From assembly GCA_001767575.1 (NCBI GenBank), contig MELI01000075.1, positions 11,381-24,878 of the forward strand: a stretch of DNA of 13,498 bases, written 5' to 3'. Below the pieces are notes generated by a model, which saw only the letters and a program-made list of their open reading frames with translations, was not told where the DNA came from and made no database searches. The stretch's first letter is position 1. Each line of letters opens with the position of its first letter. This DNA is from Candidatus Aquicultor primus. Lineage in GTDB: Bacteria > Actinomycetota > Aquicultoria > Aquicultorales > Aquicultoraceae. Position numbers and translations under genes: made by a program. Below, piece after piece: positions 6,550 through 12,765 of this stretch.

Positions 6550-8034
6550 TTACAAAGCGGCGTCTGCATAGCCGGCCTGGTCTATCGCCGCGAAGAGCGC
6601 TCGCGCTTTGTTCTTGGTTTCGATATATTCCCGCTGAGGCACCGAATCCGCGACAATGCCGGCTCCGGCTTGAACATAAGCCTGGCCGTCTTTCATAATG
6701 ATGGTGCGGATGGTTATACCGCAATCGAGATTACCGTTAAACCCGAAATACCCGTATACGCCGGCGTACGGCCCGCGAAGCGTCGGCTCGAGCTCATCGA
6801 TTATCTCCATCGCCCGAATCTTCGGGGCTCCCGAGACCGTTCCCGCCGGAAACGCGGCTCGAAGCGCATCGTACGCACTCTTGCCTCCCGCCAGCTCGCC
6901 CGTGACCGTCGAAACGATGTGCATGACATGCGAATATCTCTCGACATACATTAAATCGTCCACCTTGACTGTTCCGGGCTCGCAGACCCGTCCGATATCG
7001 TTTCTACCTAAATCGACGAGCATAACATGCTCGGCGCGCTCTTTTTCGTCCCCCATGAGGTCATCCTCGAGCATGCGCTCTTCATCCGCGCTCTTGCCCC
7101 TCGGCCTGGTCCCCGCTATCGGCCGAGTGAGAACAACTCCGTCCTGAACTTGAATAAGCGGCTCGGGAGAAGACCCGGCTATCACGCAATCTCCGGTCTT
7201 AAGATATATCATGTAGGGGGATGGATTGATGGTGCGCAGCACGCGGTAGATATCGAACGGCTCGATGGTAACGGGCGTCGAAAATCTCTGCGAAAGGACG
7301 ACTTGAAAGATATCGCCGTCATAGATATATTTTTTAGCCTTCTCGACCATCTCGGTAAAACGGCTCTCGGTAATATTCGAGGAGAATTCACGCGTCTTGA
7401 AACGCGCTATCTCCACGAGTTGAGTGTGGACGATAGACGCGCGCAATTTCTTTATCAGCCCGTCGATCTTCTCGACCGCGCTGCTGTAGAGTTCGTTGAG
7501 GTCACCACCGTTAACGCGAGCATTTACAACGACTTTCATCTTATGCTTCAAGTGGTCGAAGATTACGATCGCATCCGTCAGCATGAAGACCATCTCCGGG
7601 ATGTCGAGGTCGTTGGTCGCGCTTTGCGGTATCTGCTCGAAGTAGCGAATGGCGTCGTAGCCCAAGTATCCGACCGCTCCGCCGTAGAACGGCGGAAGCC
7701 CTTCGATGTCCGCCGGGCGATATGCGGCCATCTTCTCCTCCAGTACGCTGAGCGGGTCATCTACATCTTCCAGAATGGTGTCCTCCTCGCCCTCTATCGT
7801 AACGCGATTTCCGTGCGCGGTGATAATGAGGTAGGGATTGCTCCCGAGGAACGAATACCTTCCTTGTTGCTCGCCGCCGACAACGCTTTCGAGCAAGAAC
7901 GAGTTGGTCTCATTGCCCAGCTTCAGAAAGGCCGAGACCGGCGTGTCCATGTCCGCGATGATTTCCCTGAAGACCGGGATTACATTGTAGTCTTCGGCCA
8001 ATTTCTTAAAATCGCTTCGAGATGGTGTATACAT
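6550..8034 (-). CDS. trpE: Anthranilate synthase component I
   Basis: TrpE converts chorismate and ammonia to anthranilate, in complex with TrpG. The 494-residue protein is of normal length. The N-terminal domain holds LLES (47-50), which contributes to the tryptophan feedback site, followed by GRYSFLG (58-64). The chorismate-utilising domain (about 220-485) has NPSPYMIYL (270-278), PIAGTRPRG (305-313), DLGRNDIGRV (341-350), FPAGTVSGAPK (395-405) and the late AGAGIVADS (456-464). All expected catalytic and feedback motifs are present. The ATG at 8034 has GGAGG six bases upstream (8041-8045). It sits alone behind its own T-box; the gene after it is unrelated and has a separate promoter, so trpE seems monocistronic and split from trpGD. 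Confidence 0.97.
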   Translation of the reverse strand: MYTPSRSDFKKLAEDYNVIPVFREIIADMDTPVSAFLKLGNETNSFLLESVVGGEQQGRYSFLGSNPYLIITAHGNRVTIEGEEDTILEDVDDPLSVLEEKMAAYRPADIEGLPPFYGGAVGYLGYDAIRYFEQIPQSATNDLDIPEMVFMLTDAIVIFDHLKHKMKVVVNARVNGGDLNELYSSAVEKIDGLIKKLRASIVHTQLVEIARFKTREFSSNITESRFTEMVEKAKKYIYDGDIFQVVLSQRFSTPVTIEPFDIYRVLRTINPSPYMIYLKTGDCVIAGSSPEPLIQVQDGVVLTRPIAGTRPRGKSADEERMLEDDLMGDEKERAEHVMLVDLGRNDIGRVCEPGTVKVDDLMYVERYSHVMHIVSTVTGELAGGKSAYDALRAAFPAGTVSGAPKIRAMEIIDELEPTLRGPYAGVYGYFGFNGNLDCGITIRTIIMKDGQAYVQAGAGIVADSVPQREYIETKNKARALFAAIDQAGYADAAL

Positions 8035-8051
8035 TTTTATCCTCCATAAAT

Positions 8052-8085
8052 AAAAAAACCCTCAATCCCATATGGGACGAGGGTT
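8052..8085 (-). terminator. T-box intrinsic terminator before trpE
   Basis: Minus strand AACCCTC with GAGGGTT and inner GTCCCATATGGGAT, followed by seven T residues; it ends seven bases before the trpE ribosome site. The hairpin is identical to that before trpG. Confidence 0.93.
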
Positions 8086-8304
8086 ATAGTCTCGTGGTGC
8101 CACCCAATTTCACAGTTCCCGGATATTCGTATCTTGCGCTCTCCGGGTTCTGCCTCTTGTGTACGGTACTTGGATATATTCCGTTCGCATCTACGCCTCG
8201 AGGGCCCACTCGACCAGTAACTCGGTGCCGGCTTTCACCAAACCCGGCTCGCTTCTTACCTGTTCTTCTAGCCTACTTTCCCCGTCATAGGCAGGTATTT
8301 AGTT
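8052..8304 (-). promoter_or_regulatory. Tryptophan T-box riboswitch leader of trpE
   Basis: It has the same parts as the trpG leader in about 253 bases. Stem I has the distal GCCGG/CCGGC hairpin. The specifier UGG at 8208-8206 lies in GAGUGGGCC. Stem III is CCCGGA (8147-8142) with TCCGGG (8123-8118). The T-box core GGGTGGCACCACGAG is at about 8105-8091, and a terminator follows. The core UGGC fits the GCCA end of tRNA-Trp. Transcription should read through into trpE when tRNA-Trp is uncharged. Apart from the 109-base insert in the other copy, the two leaders differ at only scattered positions. Confidence 0.95.
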
Positions 8305-8310
8305 AAGGAG

Positions 8311-8339
8311 AAGGTAACACAGCCGAAATACGCTGTCAA
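8311..8339 (-). promoter_or_regulatory. Sigma-A type promoter of the trpE T-box transcript
   Basis: Minus strand TTGACA (8339-8334), a 17-base spacer and TACCTT (8316-8311). Its -35 and spacing are the same as at the trpG promoter, but the spacer sequence is unrelated; similarity of the two regions begins at the -10 end. Confidence 0.82.
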
Positions 8340-8394
8340 TCCAGACGGCTTTTGCTTAAGGGATTTATGGCGCCATATAGCGTATAACCGCCGG

Positions 8395-8940
8395 CTATGC
8401 GGCTTCGCGCTTGCTGGTTATGTAGTCGGAGGCCATCAAGCACAGTTTCTTAAGGTCTGCTTGAGAATCGCGCGCCGAAAAAATATTTTCGCTCGCCGCT
8501 AGAGGCTCATTCGACAACATCGCACCGGCATTGGCGAGTGGTTCCTTAAGGGATGGCGGGCCGGCGATGGCCAATCCGCTTACGACATCCGATGCGATGA
8601 GCGCAAGCGCGCCCTCACCTACCGAGACCAGCGCGGCGTTCTGCTCAAACGCGCGCAAAATAACCGTCTTGCCCGCAAGGCTATCCGCGACAGCGTTCGC
8701 GGTCGCGCCATCCGCGATAACGATGACGTCAAAGTTTTGTCCAGCCGCGTCCGCGAACGACATATCGCTATGCGTGCTGAGCAGGCTTGTCGAGTCGCAG
8801 ACTTCTTCATCCGCTGATGAGCTCGCTATGCGCGTCGATGCGTCGAGGTCTCCAAAGCAATCCCATATAATCTCGAATGCCTTCGCATCAAGCCCATCGA
8901 TTGCCAAAAACAGGACTGTCTTGTCTAACATGTCGGCCAT
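8395..8940 (-). CDS. DJ-1/PfpI-like protein lacking the nucleophile cysteine
   Basis: A 181-residue protein with the layout of DJ-1/PfpI proteins. A first strand KTVLFLAIDGLDAKAFEII (7-25) matches the family DGxE region. FDVIVIADGA (70-79) matches the usual D-hydrophobic-PGG strand, and LVSVGEGALALIASDVVSG (104-122) matches the elbow that normally reads AxxCxGxxxLAxAGxLxG. LANAGA and NIFSAR follow as expected. The elbow cysteine is replaced (VGEG), so the usual cysteine chemistry is not expected. Cys28, Cys48 and Cys167 lie elsewhere. The ATG at 8940 has GGAGGG six bases upstream. It lies 142 bases after hisI and ends before the trpE promoter. A binding or regulatory role is possible; function unknown. 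Family call by eye, moderately sure. Confidence 0.68.
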   Translation of the reverse strand: MADMLDKTVLFLAIDGLDAKAFEIIWDCFGDLDASTRIASSSADEEVCDSTSLLSTHSDMSFADAAGQNFDVIVIADGATANAVADSLAGKTVILRAFEQNAALVSVGEGALALIASDVVSGLAIAGPPSLKEPLANAGAMLSNEPLAASENIFSARDSQADLKKLCLMASDYITSKREAA

Positions 8941-9010
8941 ATAAATCCCTCCAAACAGTCGGTCAGAAATCCAATACGCCGACTATTTACCCCTTTGCGA
9001 AGTATTAAAA

Positions 9011-9026
9011 TCGAGATAATTCTCGA
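9011..9026. promoter_or_regulatory. Operator-like palindrome upstream of the DJ-1-like gene
   Basis: TCGAGA-TAAT-TCTCGA, two exact 6-base arms around 4 bases, lies 71 bases upstream of the start at 8940 in the gap after hisI. The 6-4-6 layout recalls repressor sites, including the actinobacterial LexA site TCGAAC-N4-GTTCGA, but the inner bases differ. Confidence 0.35.
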
Positions 9027-9082
9027 AATATTAGAGCAACAGGAGGGAGTTGTTGGTGCTGGGTTGGACGAGGAACGCTTTG

Positions 9083-9457
9083 CTATCCACCCATCTCTAC
9101 TTCGGGCTCGGCAATCTTGATACTATCACCGGTTGTGAAATCTACCGCCCTGTAAAAACACGACTTATGGCCGGTATGGCAGGCGACGCCTACTTGCTCG
9201 ACGAGAATAAGGAGCGCGTCGGCGTCGCAATCATAACGCAGCTCTTTAATGTGTTGGACATGGCCGGAGGTATCCCCTTTACACCAGTACTGATGCCGGC
9301 TTCTGCTCCAGAACCAGGTTCGTCCGGTCTCGATAGTCTTCTTGACCGATTCCTTGTTCATGTAGGCGACCATCAGCACCTCGTTTGTGCCCCGCTCCTG
9401 AATTATCGCCGGAATCAAACCGTTTGCGTCAAATTTTAGCTCCTCAAGAATCCGCAC
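9083..9457 (-). CDS. hisI: Phosphoribosyl-AMP cyclohydrolase
   Basis: HisI opens the adenine ring of phosphoribosyl-AMP, the third step of histidine synthesis. The 124-residue protein is a monofunctional form: it lacks the HisE pyrophosphatase domain fused in many bacteria. Motifs: [14 protein letters not shown] (7-20), EVLMVAYMN (26-34), FWSRSR and YWCKGDTSG (49-65), DCDAD (76-80, magnesium-binding aspartates plus Cys77), and CHTGHKSC (93-100). The zinc-binding set Cys77, Cys93 and Cys100 is complete. The start is GTG at 9457 with GGAGG ten bases upstream (9468-9472). It is the last recognisable his gene; hisE must lie elsewhere. Confidence 0.95.
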   Translation of the reverse strand: MRILEELKFDANGLIPAIIQERGTNEVLMVAYMNKESVKKTIETGRTWFWSRSRHQYWCKGDTSGHVQHIKELRYDCDADALLILVEQVGVACHTGHKSCFYRAVDFTTGDSIKIAEPEVEMGG

Positions 9458-9488
9458 TTACTTATTACCTCCACAGCCTTAATCTGTC

Positions 9489-9683
9489 TTACATGCCGGG
9501 CTCACTCAGCCTCTGCACGCCGATAACCGACTTCGTGTACTCTTTGAGAATCTCCTGGACCGCCCTGCTGACGGCGTCGACGATCTTCGCCATCTCTCCC
9601 TCGTATGGGTTGAAGTCCGCCTCTACCAGGTGTTTGTCTATAATGCTCTTAATATGGACCCGCCCGACTTCACTCTCTAACAT
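9489..9683 (-). CDS. Small protein of unknown function inside the his operon
   Basis: A 64-residue reading frame between hisF and hisI, on the same strand, ending 31 bases before hisI. The sequence begins MLESEVGRVHIKSIIDKHL and has an amphipathic helical part, EMAKIVDAVSRAVQEILKEY, followed by the strand-like TKSVIGVQ. The ATG at 9683 has AGGGGAG ten bases upstream. It is neither HisE nor a fragment of another his enzyme. The helix-strand pattern faintly recalls Tctex-type dynein light chain domains, but the frame is shorter and I do not rely on that. Its place in the operon and its protein-like composition support it being real. Confidence 0.6.
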   Translation of the reverse strand: MLESEVGRVHIKSIIDKHLVEADFNPYEGEMAKIVDAVSRAVQEILKEYTKSVIGVQRLSEPGM

Positions 9684-9879
9684 CAGCTATCATCTCCCCT
9701 TGCCATATCTCTATCCTTGGGGTTTACCGGCTAAATCGCGATTTAGCGAACAACCTTACTATTATGATGATACCCATATCGGCGGTTCATATCCCGCAAC
9801 GATGACTAAGCGCGGCTTCTTGGCAGCACCGGCGGGCGTTTATGTAGACTGCCACGACCGCTGCTTACTCCATCCCGAG
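9684..9879. other. Gap between hisF and the small gene, with an 18-base palindrome
   Basis: No gene is seen in these 196 bases. At 9730-9747 lies GCTAAATCGCGATTTAGC, an exact 18-base palindrome. There is no T run after it on either strand, so it is not an intrinsic terminator; it could be an operator or an RNA processing hairpin within the his transcript. Confidence 0.55.
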
Positions 9880-10638
9880 CTACAGCCTAACCGGTATCCC
9901 CTGGCCGGCCATGTACTCTTTTACCTCTCGAATGGAGAGTTCGCCGTAGTGGAATAGGGAAGCGGCCAGCACCGCGTCGGCGCCTGTCTCGACGACGACC
10001 TCCGCGAAATGCTCGAGTTTGCCCGCGCCGCCCGAGGCTATTACGGGGATGTTTACCGCATCGCAAATCGCTTTGGTGAGCGGCAGGTCATAGCCATCTT
10101 TGGTGCCGTCCCGGTTCATGCTGGTCAAGAGAATTTCGCCCGCGCCGAGCGATTCTACACGCCCGGCCCACTCGACGGCGTCGATTCCGGTCGGCACGCG
10201 CCCGCCGTTTACGTAGACCTCCCACTTATCCGGCCCGATGAGTCGCGCATCGATAGCGACGACGATACATTGCGAACCGTAGCGGCGCGATGTCTCCCGT
10301 ATAACGTCGGGATTCTTCACGGCTGCGGTGTTCATACCGATTTTATCGGCGCCGGTGCTGAGCATCCGGCGGATGTCGTTGCTAGACTTTATCCCGCCGC
10401 CGACGGTATATGGGATAAAGACCTGCTCGGCGGTGCGCGATGCGACATCGAAGATGGTATCGCGCCCTTCATGGGACGCGGTTATATCCAAAAAGACCAG
10501 CTCGTCCGCGCCCGCTTTATCGTATACCTCGGCCAACTCGACCGGGTCGCCGGCGTCGCGCAAATTGACGAAGTTGACACCCTTGACTACACGTCCGTCC
10601 TGGACATCGAGGCAGGGGATGATTCTAACGGTTAGCAT
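9880..10638 (-). CDS. hisF: Imidazole glycerol phosphate synthase, cyclase subunit
   Basis: HisF receives ammonia from HisH and turns PRFAR into imidazole glycerol phosphate and AICAR. With the ATG at 10638 the protein has 252 residues, the usual length, and the catalytic aspartates fall at Asp11 (PCLDV) and Asp130 (VAIDAR), the family's standard numbering; this decides the start over an upstream in-frame TTG at 10653. Other beta-alpha barrel marks are TVGGGIKS (78-85) and ASGGAGK near the end, both phosphate-binding loops. GAGGTGGG lies just upstream of the ATG. The start overlaps the hisA stop by 14 bases, pointing to translational coupling. Confidence 0.97.
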   Translation of the reverse strand: MLTVRIIPCLDVQDGRVVKGVNFVNLRDAGDPVELAEVYDKAGADELVFLDITASHEGRDTIFDVASRTAEQVFIPYTVGGGIKSSNDIRRMLSTGADKIGMNTAAVKNPDVIRETSRRYGSQCIVVAIDARLIGPDKWEVYVNGGRVPTGIDAVEWAGRVESLGAGEILLTSMNRDGTKDGYDLPLTKAICDAVNIPVIASGGAGKLEHFAEVVVETGADAVLAASLFHYGELSIREVKEYMAGQGIPVRL

Positions 10639-11371
10639 TATCCCACCTCGCAAGCTCTATCGCTTCCGCAAGAGTGAAGTTGTTTTCATATAGGGCGCGT
10701 CCGATGATAACGCCCTCGACGCCCGCTACCTGAAGCGGCTTTATCTGCCTGATATCGCTGAGCGTGGAGACGCCGCCGGAAGCTATGACCGGTATATTGA
10801 TGTTCTCGGCCAATTCCTCGGTCGCGAAGAGGTTGACGCCGGTCTGCGCGCCGTCCATCATGATATCGGTATAGACGATGCGGCTGACGCCGTAGACTTC
10901 AAGCTGCATGGCCACATCGGTCGCAAAGATATCGGTCTCTTCGACCCACCCTTTTATCGCCACCTTGCCCTCCCTGGCATCGAGACCCGCGACTATCTTG
11001 CCGGGGTATTTAGCGCAAGCCTCTTTGACCACCTCGGGACTGCTTATAACGGAAGTTCCCAGGATGGCGCGGGCGACACCGACGCTGAAAACGCGGTCCA
11101 GGTCTTCGATAGTGCGCAAGCCGCCGCCGAGCTGGACCGGCACATCGACCCGTTTTATTATCTCTTCGATTGCGCCGAGATTCTGCGACGACCCCGTAAA
11201 GGCGCCGTCGAGATCGACGACGTGCAAGAACTCAGCCCCGTCGCCCTGCCACTTCTCGGCCATATCGGCCGGGACATCGGCGTAGACGGTCGCGGCATCG
11301 GCTCGGCCCTGGTATAGGCGGACGCACTTGCCGTCCATTATGTCTATGGCCGGATATATTATCACGTGCAT
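10625..11371 (-). CDS. hisA: ProFAR isomerase
   Basis: HisA catalyses the Amadori rearrangement of ProFAR to PRFAR. Read from the ATG at 11371 the protein has 248 residues, as expected. The frame stays open upstream, but that part only reads hisH out of frame. Motifs: [13 protein letters not shown] (7-19, catalytic Asp10), LGGGLR (81-86), VAGLDAREG (127-135, Asp131) and IASGGVS. The region KGWVEET (140-146) resembles ordinary HisA more than the RGWxTDGG of the dual-function actinobacterial PriA, so a separate TrpF is expected. A GGGGGG ribosome site lies at 11374-11379. The start overlaps the hisH end by 10 bases. Confidence 0.96.
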   Translation of the reverse strand: MHVIIYPAIDIMDGKCVRLYQGRADAATVYADVPADMAEKWQGDGAEFLHVVDLDGAFTGSSQNLGAIEEIIKRVDVPVQLGGGLRTIEDLDRVFSVGVARAILGTSVISSPEVVKEACAKYPGKIVAGLDAREGKVAIKGWVEETDIFATDVAMQLEVYGVSRIVYTDIMMDGAQTGVNLFATEELAENINIPVIASGGVSTLSDIRQIKPLQVAGVEGVIIGRALYENNFTLAEAIELARWDNANR

Positions 11372-11976
11372 AACCCCCCAAAATTCTCCAGCACTTTCAA
11401 GCCGACGTCGCCGCTCTTTTCCGGGTGGAACTGGACGGCGTAGACGTTTCCGGACCAGATGCTGGAGGTAAACTCCAACCCGTAATCGGTCGTTGTCGAG
11501 ATTATCCCCGTGTCTACCGGGTCGACATAGTAGGAGTGGACGAAATAGAAGTTCGACTCCCTCGGAACGCCCTTGAATATCGGCGCTTTGTTTACATACT
11601 GAACCTGGTTCCATCCCATGTGGGGAATCTTTTTGTCTGCGGGCAGACGCCGCACGGTGCCGTCGAAAATCCCCAGCCCCTGGTGGATGCCGTCTTCTTC
11701 ACTTTCTTTGAAGAGCAGCTGGAGCCCGAGGCATATGCCGAGAAACGGCTTCTTTCTTGCAATTGTATCGCGCACCGCACCTTCCAAGCCCGCCGCCTGT
11801 AAGTTCGCCATGCAATCGGCAAACGCGCCGACCCCCGGCAAGACCACGCCTTCCGCGCGTCTTATGGCAATCGGGTCGCCCGAGACCGTTACTTCGAAAC
11901 CGAGCTTCTCAAAAGCTTTCTCAACGCTCCTTAGGTTGCCCATCCCATAATCGATTATCGCTATCAAACCTATCAC
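11362..11976 (-). CDS. hisH: Imidazole glycerol phosphate synthase, glutaminase subunit
   Basis: HisH makes ammonia from glutamine for HisF. The 204-residue protein has PGVGAF (47-52), the nucleophile elbow GICLGLQ with Cys82, and FHPEKS with His184 and Glu186: a complete class I amidotransferase triad. The start at 11976 is GTG; a TTG at 11967, which would give the more typical beginning MIAIIDYGMGNLRSV, is an alternative. Neither has a good ribosome site. It is separated from hisB by 113 bases holding degenerate short repeats, and overlaps hisA. Confidence 0.95.
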   Translation of the reverse strand: MIGLIAIIDYGMGNLRSVEKAFEKLGFEVTVSGDPIAIRRAEGVVLPGVGAFADCMANLQAAGLEGAVRDTIARKKPFLGICLGLQLLFKESEEDGIHQGLGIFDGTVRRLPADKKIPHMGWNQVQYVNKAPIFKGVPRESNFYFVHSYYVDPVDTGIISTTTDYGLEFTSSIWSGNVYAVQFHPEKSGDVGLKVLENFGGLCT

Positions 11977-11980
11977 TCAC

Positions 11981-12031
11981 TTTATCTATCGCTTCGCTTA
12001 TATCTGTCGCTAACTCAATTTATCTATCGCT
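11981..12031. repeat. Degenerate 19-base tandem repeat between hisB and hisH
   Basis: TTTATCTATCGCT occurs exactly at 11981-11993 and 12019-12031, with a diverged copy, TTATATCTGTCGCT, midway (about 11998-12011). The spacing is near 19 bases. It sits directly upstream of the hisH start. Confidence 0.5.
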
Positions 12032-12089
12032 ATGGCCGTATCCCTTCCGCTCTTTATGTAACCGGTGGCGCATGAGTTCGTGAAAACTG

Positions 12090-12683
12090 CTATATCCGGC
12101 CCTTAGTGCTCGGAATCTGCCCCGCGTTTCTCGGGTCTATCTCGACCGCTTCGCCGAGCGCGCGCGCCAGGCCTTTGAAGACCGCCTCCACCATATGGTG
12201 CGCGTTTCTCCCGGAGAGCATCTTGACATGGAGCGTTATAGCTGCGGTATTCGCAAAAGCCTGCAAGAACTCTACGGTCAAGAGCGTATCATAGCTGCCG
12301 ATTATCTCGGCCGGCAACTCGACATCGTAAACGAGATACGGCCGCCCGCTGATATCGAGCGCCACCAGCGCGAGCGCCTCATCCATCGGCATGATACAAC
12401 TACCATAGCGCCGGATTCCCTTTTTTTCGCCGACCGCCTCGTTGAGCGCCTGCCCAAGACAAATCCCGATATCTTCGACGGTGTGATGCCCGTCAACCTC
12501 TAAATCGCCTTTAGCTTTGACCTTTAAATCCATGAGCCCGTGCTTGCCGACCATCGCGAGCATATGGTCGAAGAAGGGGATTCCGGTGTCGACTTCGACC
12601 TCGCCCGTGCCGTCCAAGTTTAGAACCAGCTCGATATCGGTCTCTTTCGTCGTCCTTTTTATCTCAGATTTTCTTCTACTCAT
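12090..12683 (-). CDS. hisB: Imidazoleglycerol-phosphate dehydratase
   Basis: HisB dehydrates imidazole glycerol phosphate to imidazole acetol phosphate. From the ATG at 12683 the protein has 197 residues, the usual size of the monofunctional enzyme; no phosphatase domain is attached. Both manganese-binding repeats are present: FFDHML (37-42) with DGHHTVED (64-71), and NAHHMVEA (160-167). It ends RNAGQIPSTKGRI, a normal C-terminus. The start is chosen because GGTGAGG lies just upstream and because the 18 extra upstream codons (to 12737) lie partly in the inverted repeat and match nothing in the family. Confidence 0.96.
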   Translation of the reverse strand: MSRRKSEIKRTTKETDIELVLNLDGTGEVEVDTGIPFFDHMLAMVGKHGLMDLKVKAKGDLEVDGHHTVEDIGICLGQALNEAVGEKKGIRRYGSCIMPMDEALALVALDISGRPYLVYDVELPAEIIGSYDTLLTVEFLQAFANTAAITLHVKMLSGRNAHHMVEAVFKGLARALGEAVEIDPRNAGQIPSTKGRI

Positions 12684-12705
12684 GATAACCTCACCTTTTA
12701 ATCCT

Positions 12706-12765
12706 GGGGACGTTCCTTGCAAATCACACATTCTCAAGAATGTGTGATTTGCAAGGAACGTCCCC
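12706..12765. repeat. 60-base near-perfect inverted repeat between hisC and hisB
   Basis: Two 29-base arms, exact reverse complements, are separated by CA (12735-12736). The outer ends read GGGGACGTTCCTTGC and GCAAGGAACGTCCCC. The right end includes the last base of the hisC stop codon. There is no T run, so it is not a standard terminator. Size and form suit a REP/BIME-like or miniature mobile element. As RNA it would form a very stable hairpin in the operon transcript. Confidence 0.85.

Noticed and set aside
6156..6698. Plus-strand frame of 180 codons spanning the trpE/kinase gap
   Set aside because: It overlaps two well-supported minus-strand genes and shows no family pattern; the gap is better explained by the kinase promoter and leader.
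7027..8049. Plus-strand frame of 340 codons
   Set aside because: It lies entirely opposite trpE, whose motifs are intact. The translation shows no recognisable domain.
8022..8306. Two plus-strand frames (760-1092 and 8022-8306) sharing the same protein stretch
   Set aside because: Both are antisense readings of the duplicated T-box leaders; the shared peptide reflects RNA conservation, not a protein family.
8366..8377. TATGGCGCCATA palindrome before the trpE promoter, considered as a his/DJ-1 terminator
   Set aside because: Only 12 bases, with no T run on the minus strand; too little to call a terminator.
9050..9439. Plus-strand frame beginning TTG after an AGGAGGG-like sequence
   Set aside because: It is antisense to hisI, whose metal ligands and motifs are complete. 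The ribosome-site-like sequence appears to be chance.
11372..11614. N-terminal extension of hisA by 81 codons
   Set aside because: This part is an out-of-frame reading of hisH and gives a protein too long for the family; the ATG at 11371 has a GGGGGG ribosome site.
12684..12737. N-terminal extension of hisB by 18 codons
   Set aside because: It reads through part of the inverted repeat and has no family match; the ATG at 12683 has its own ribosome site and gives the normal length.
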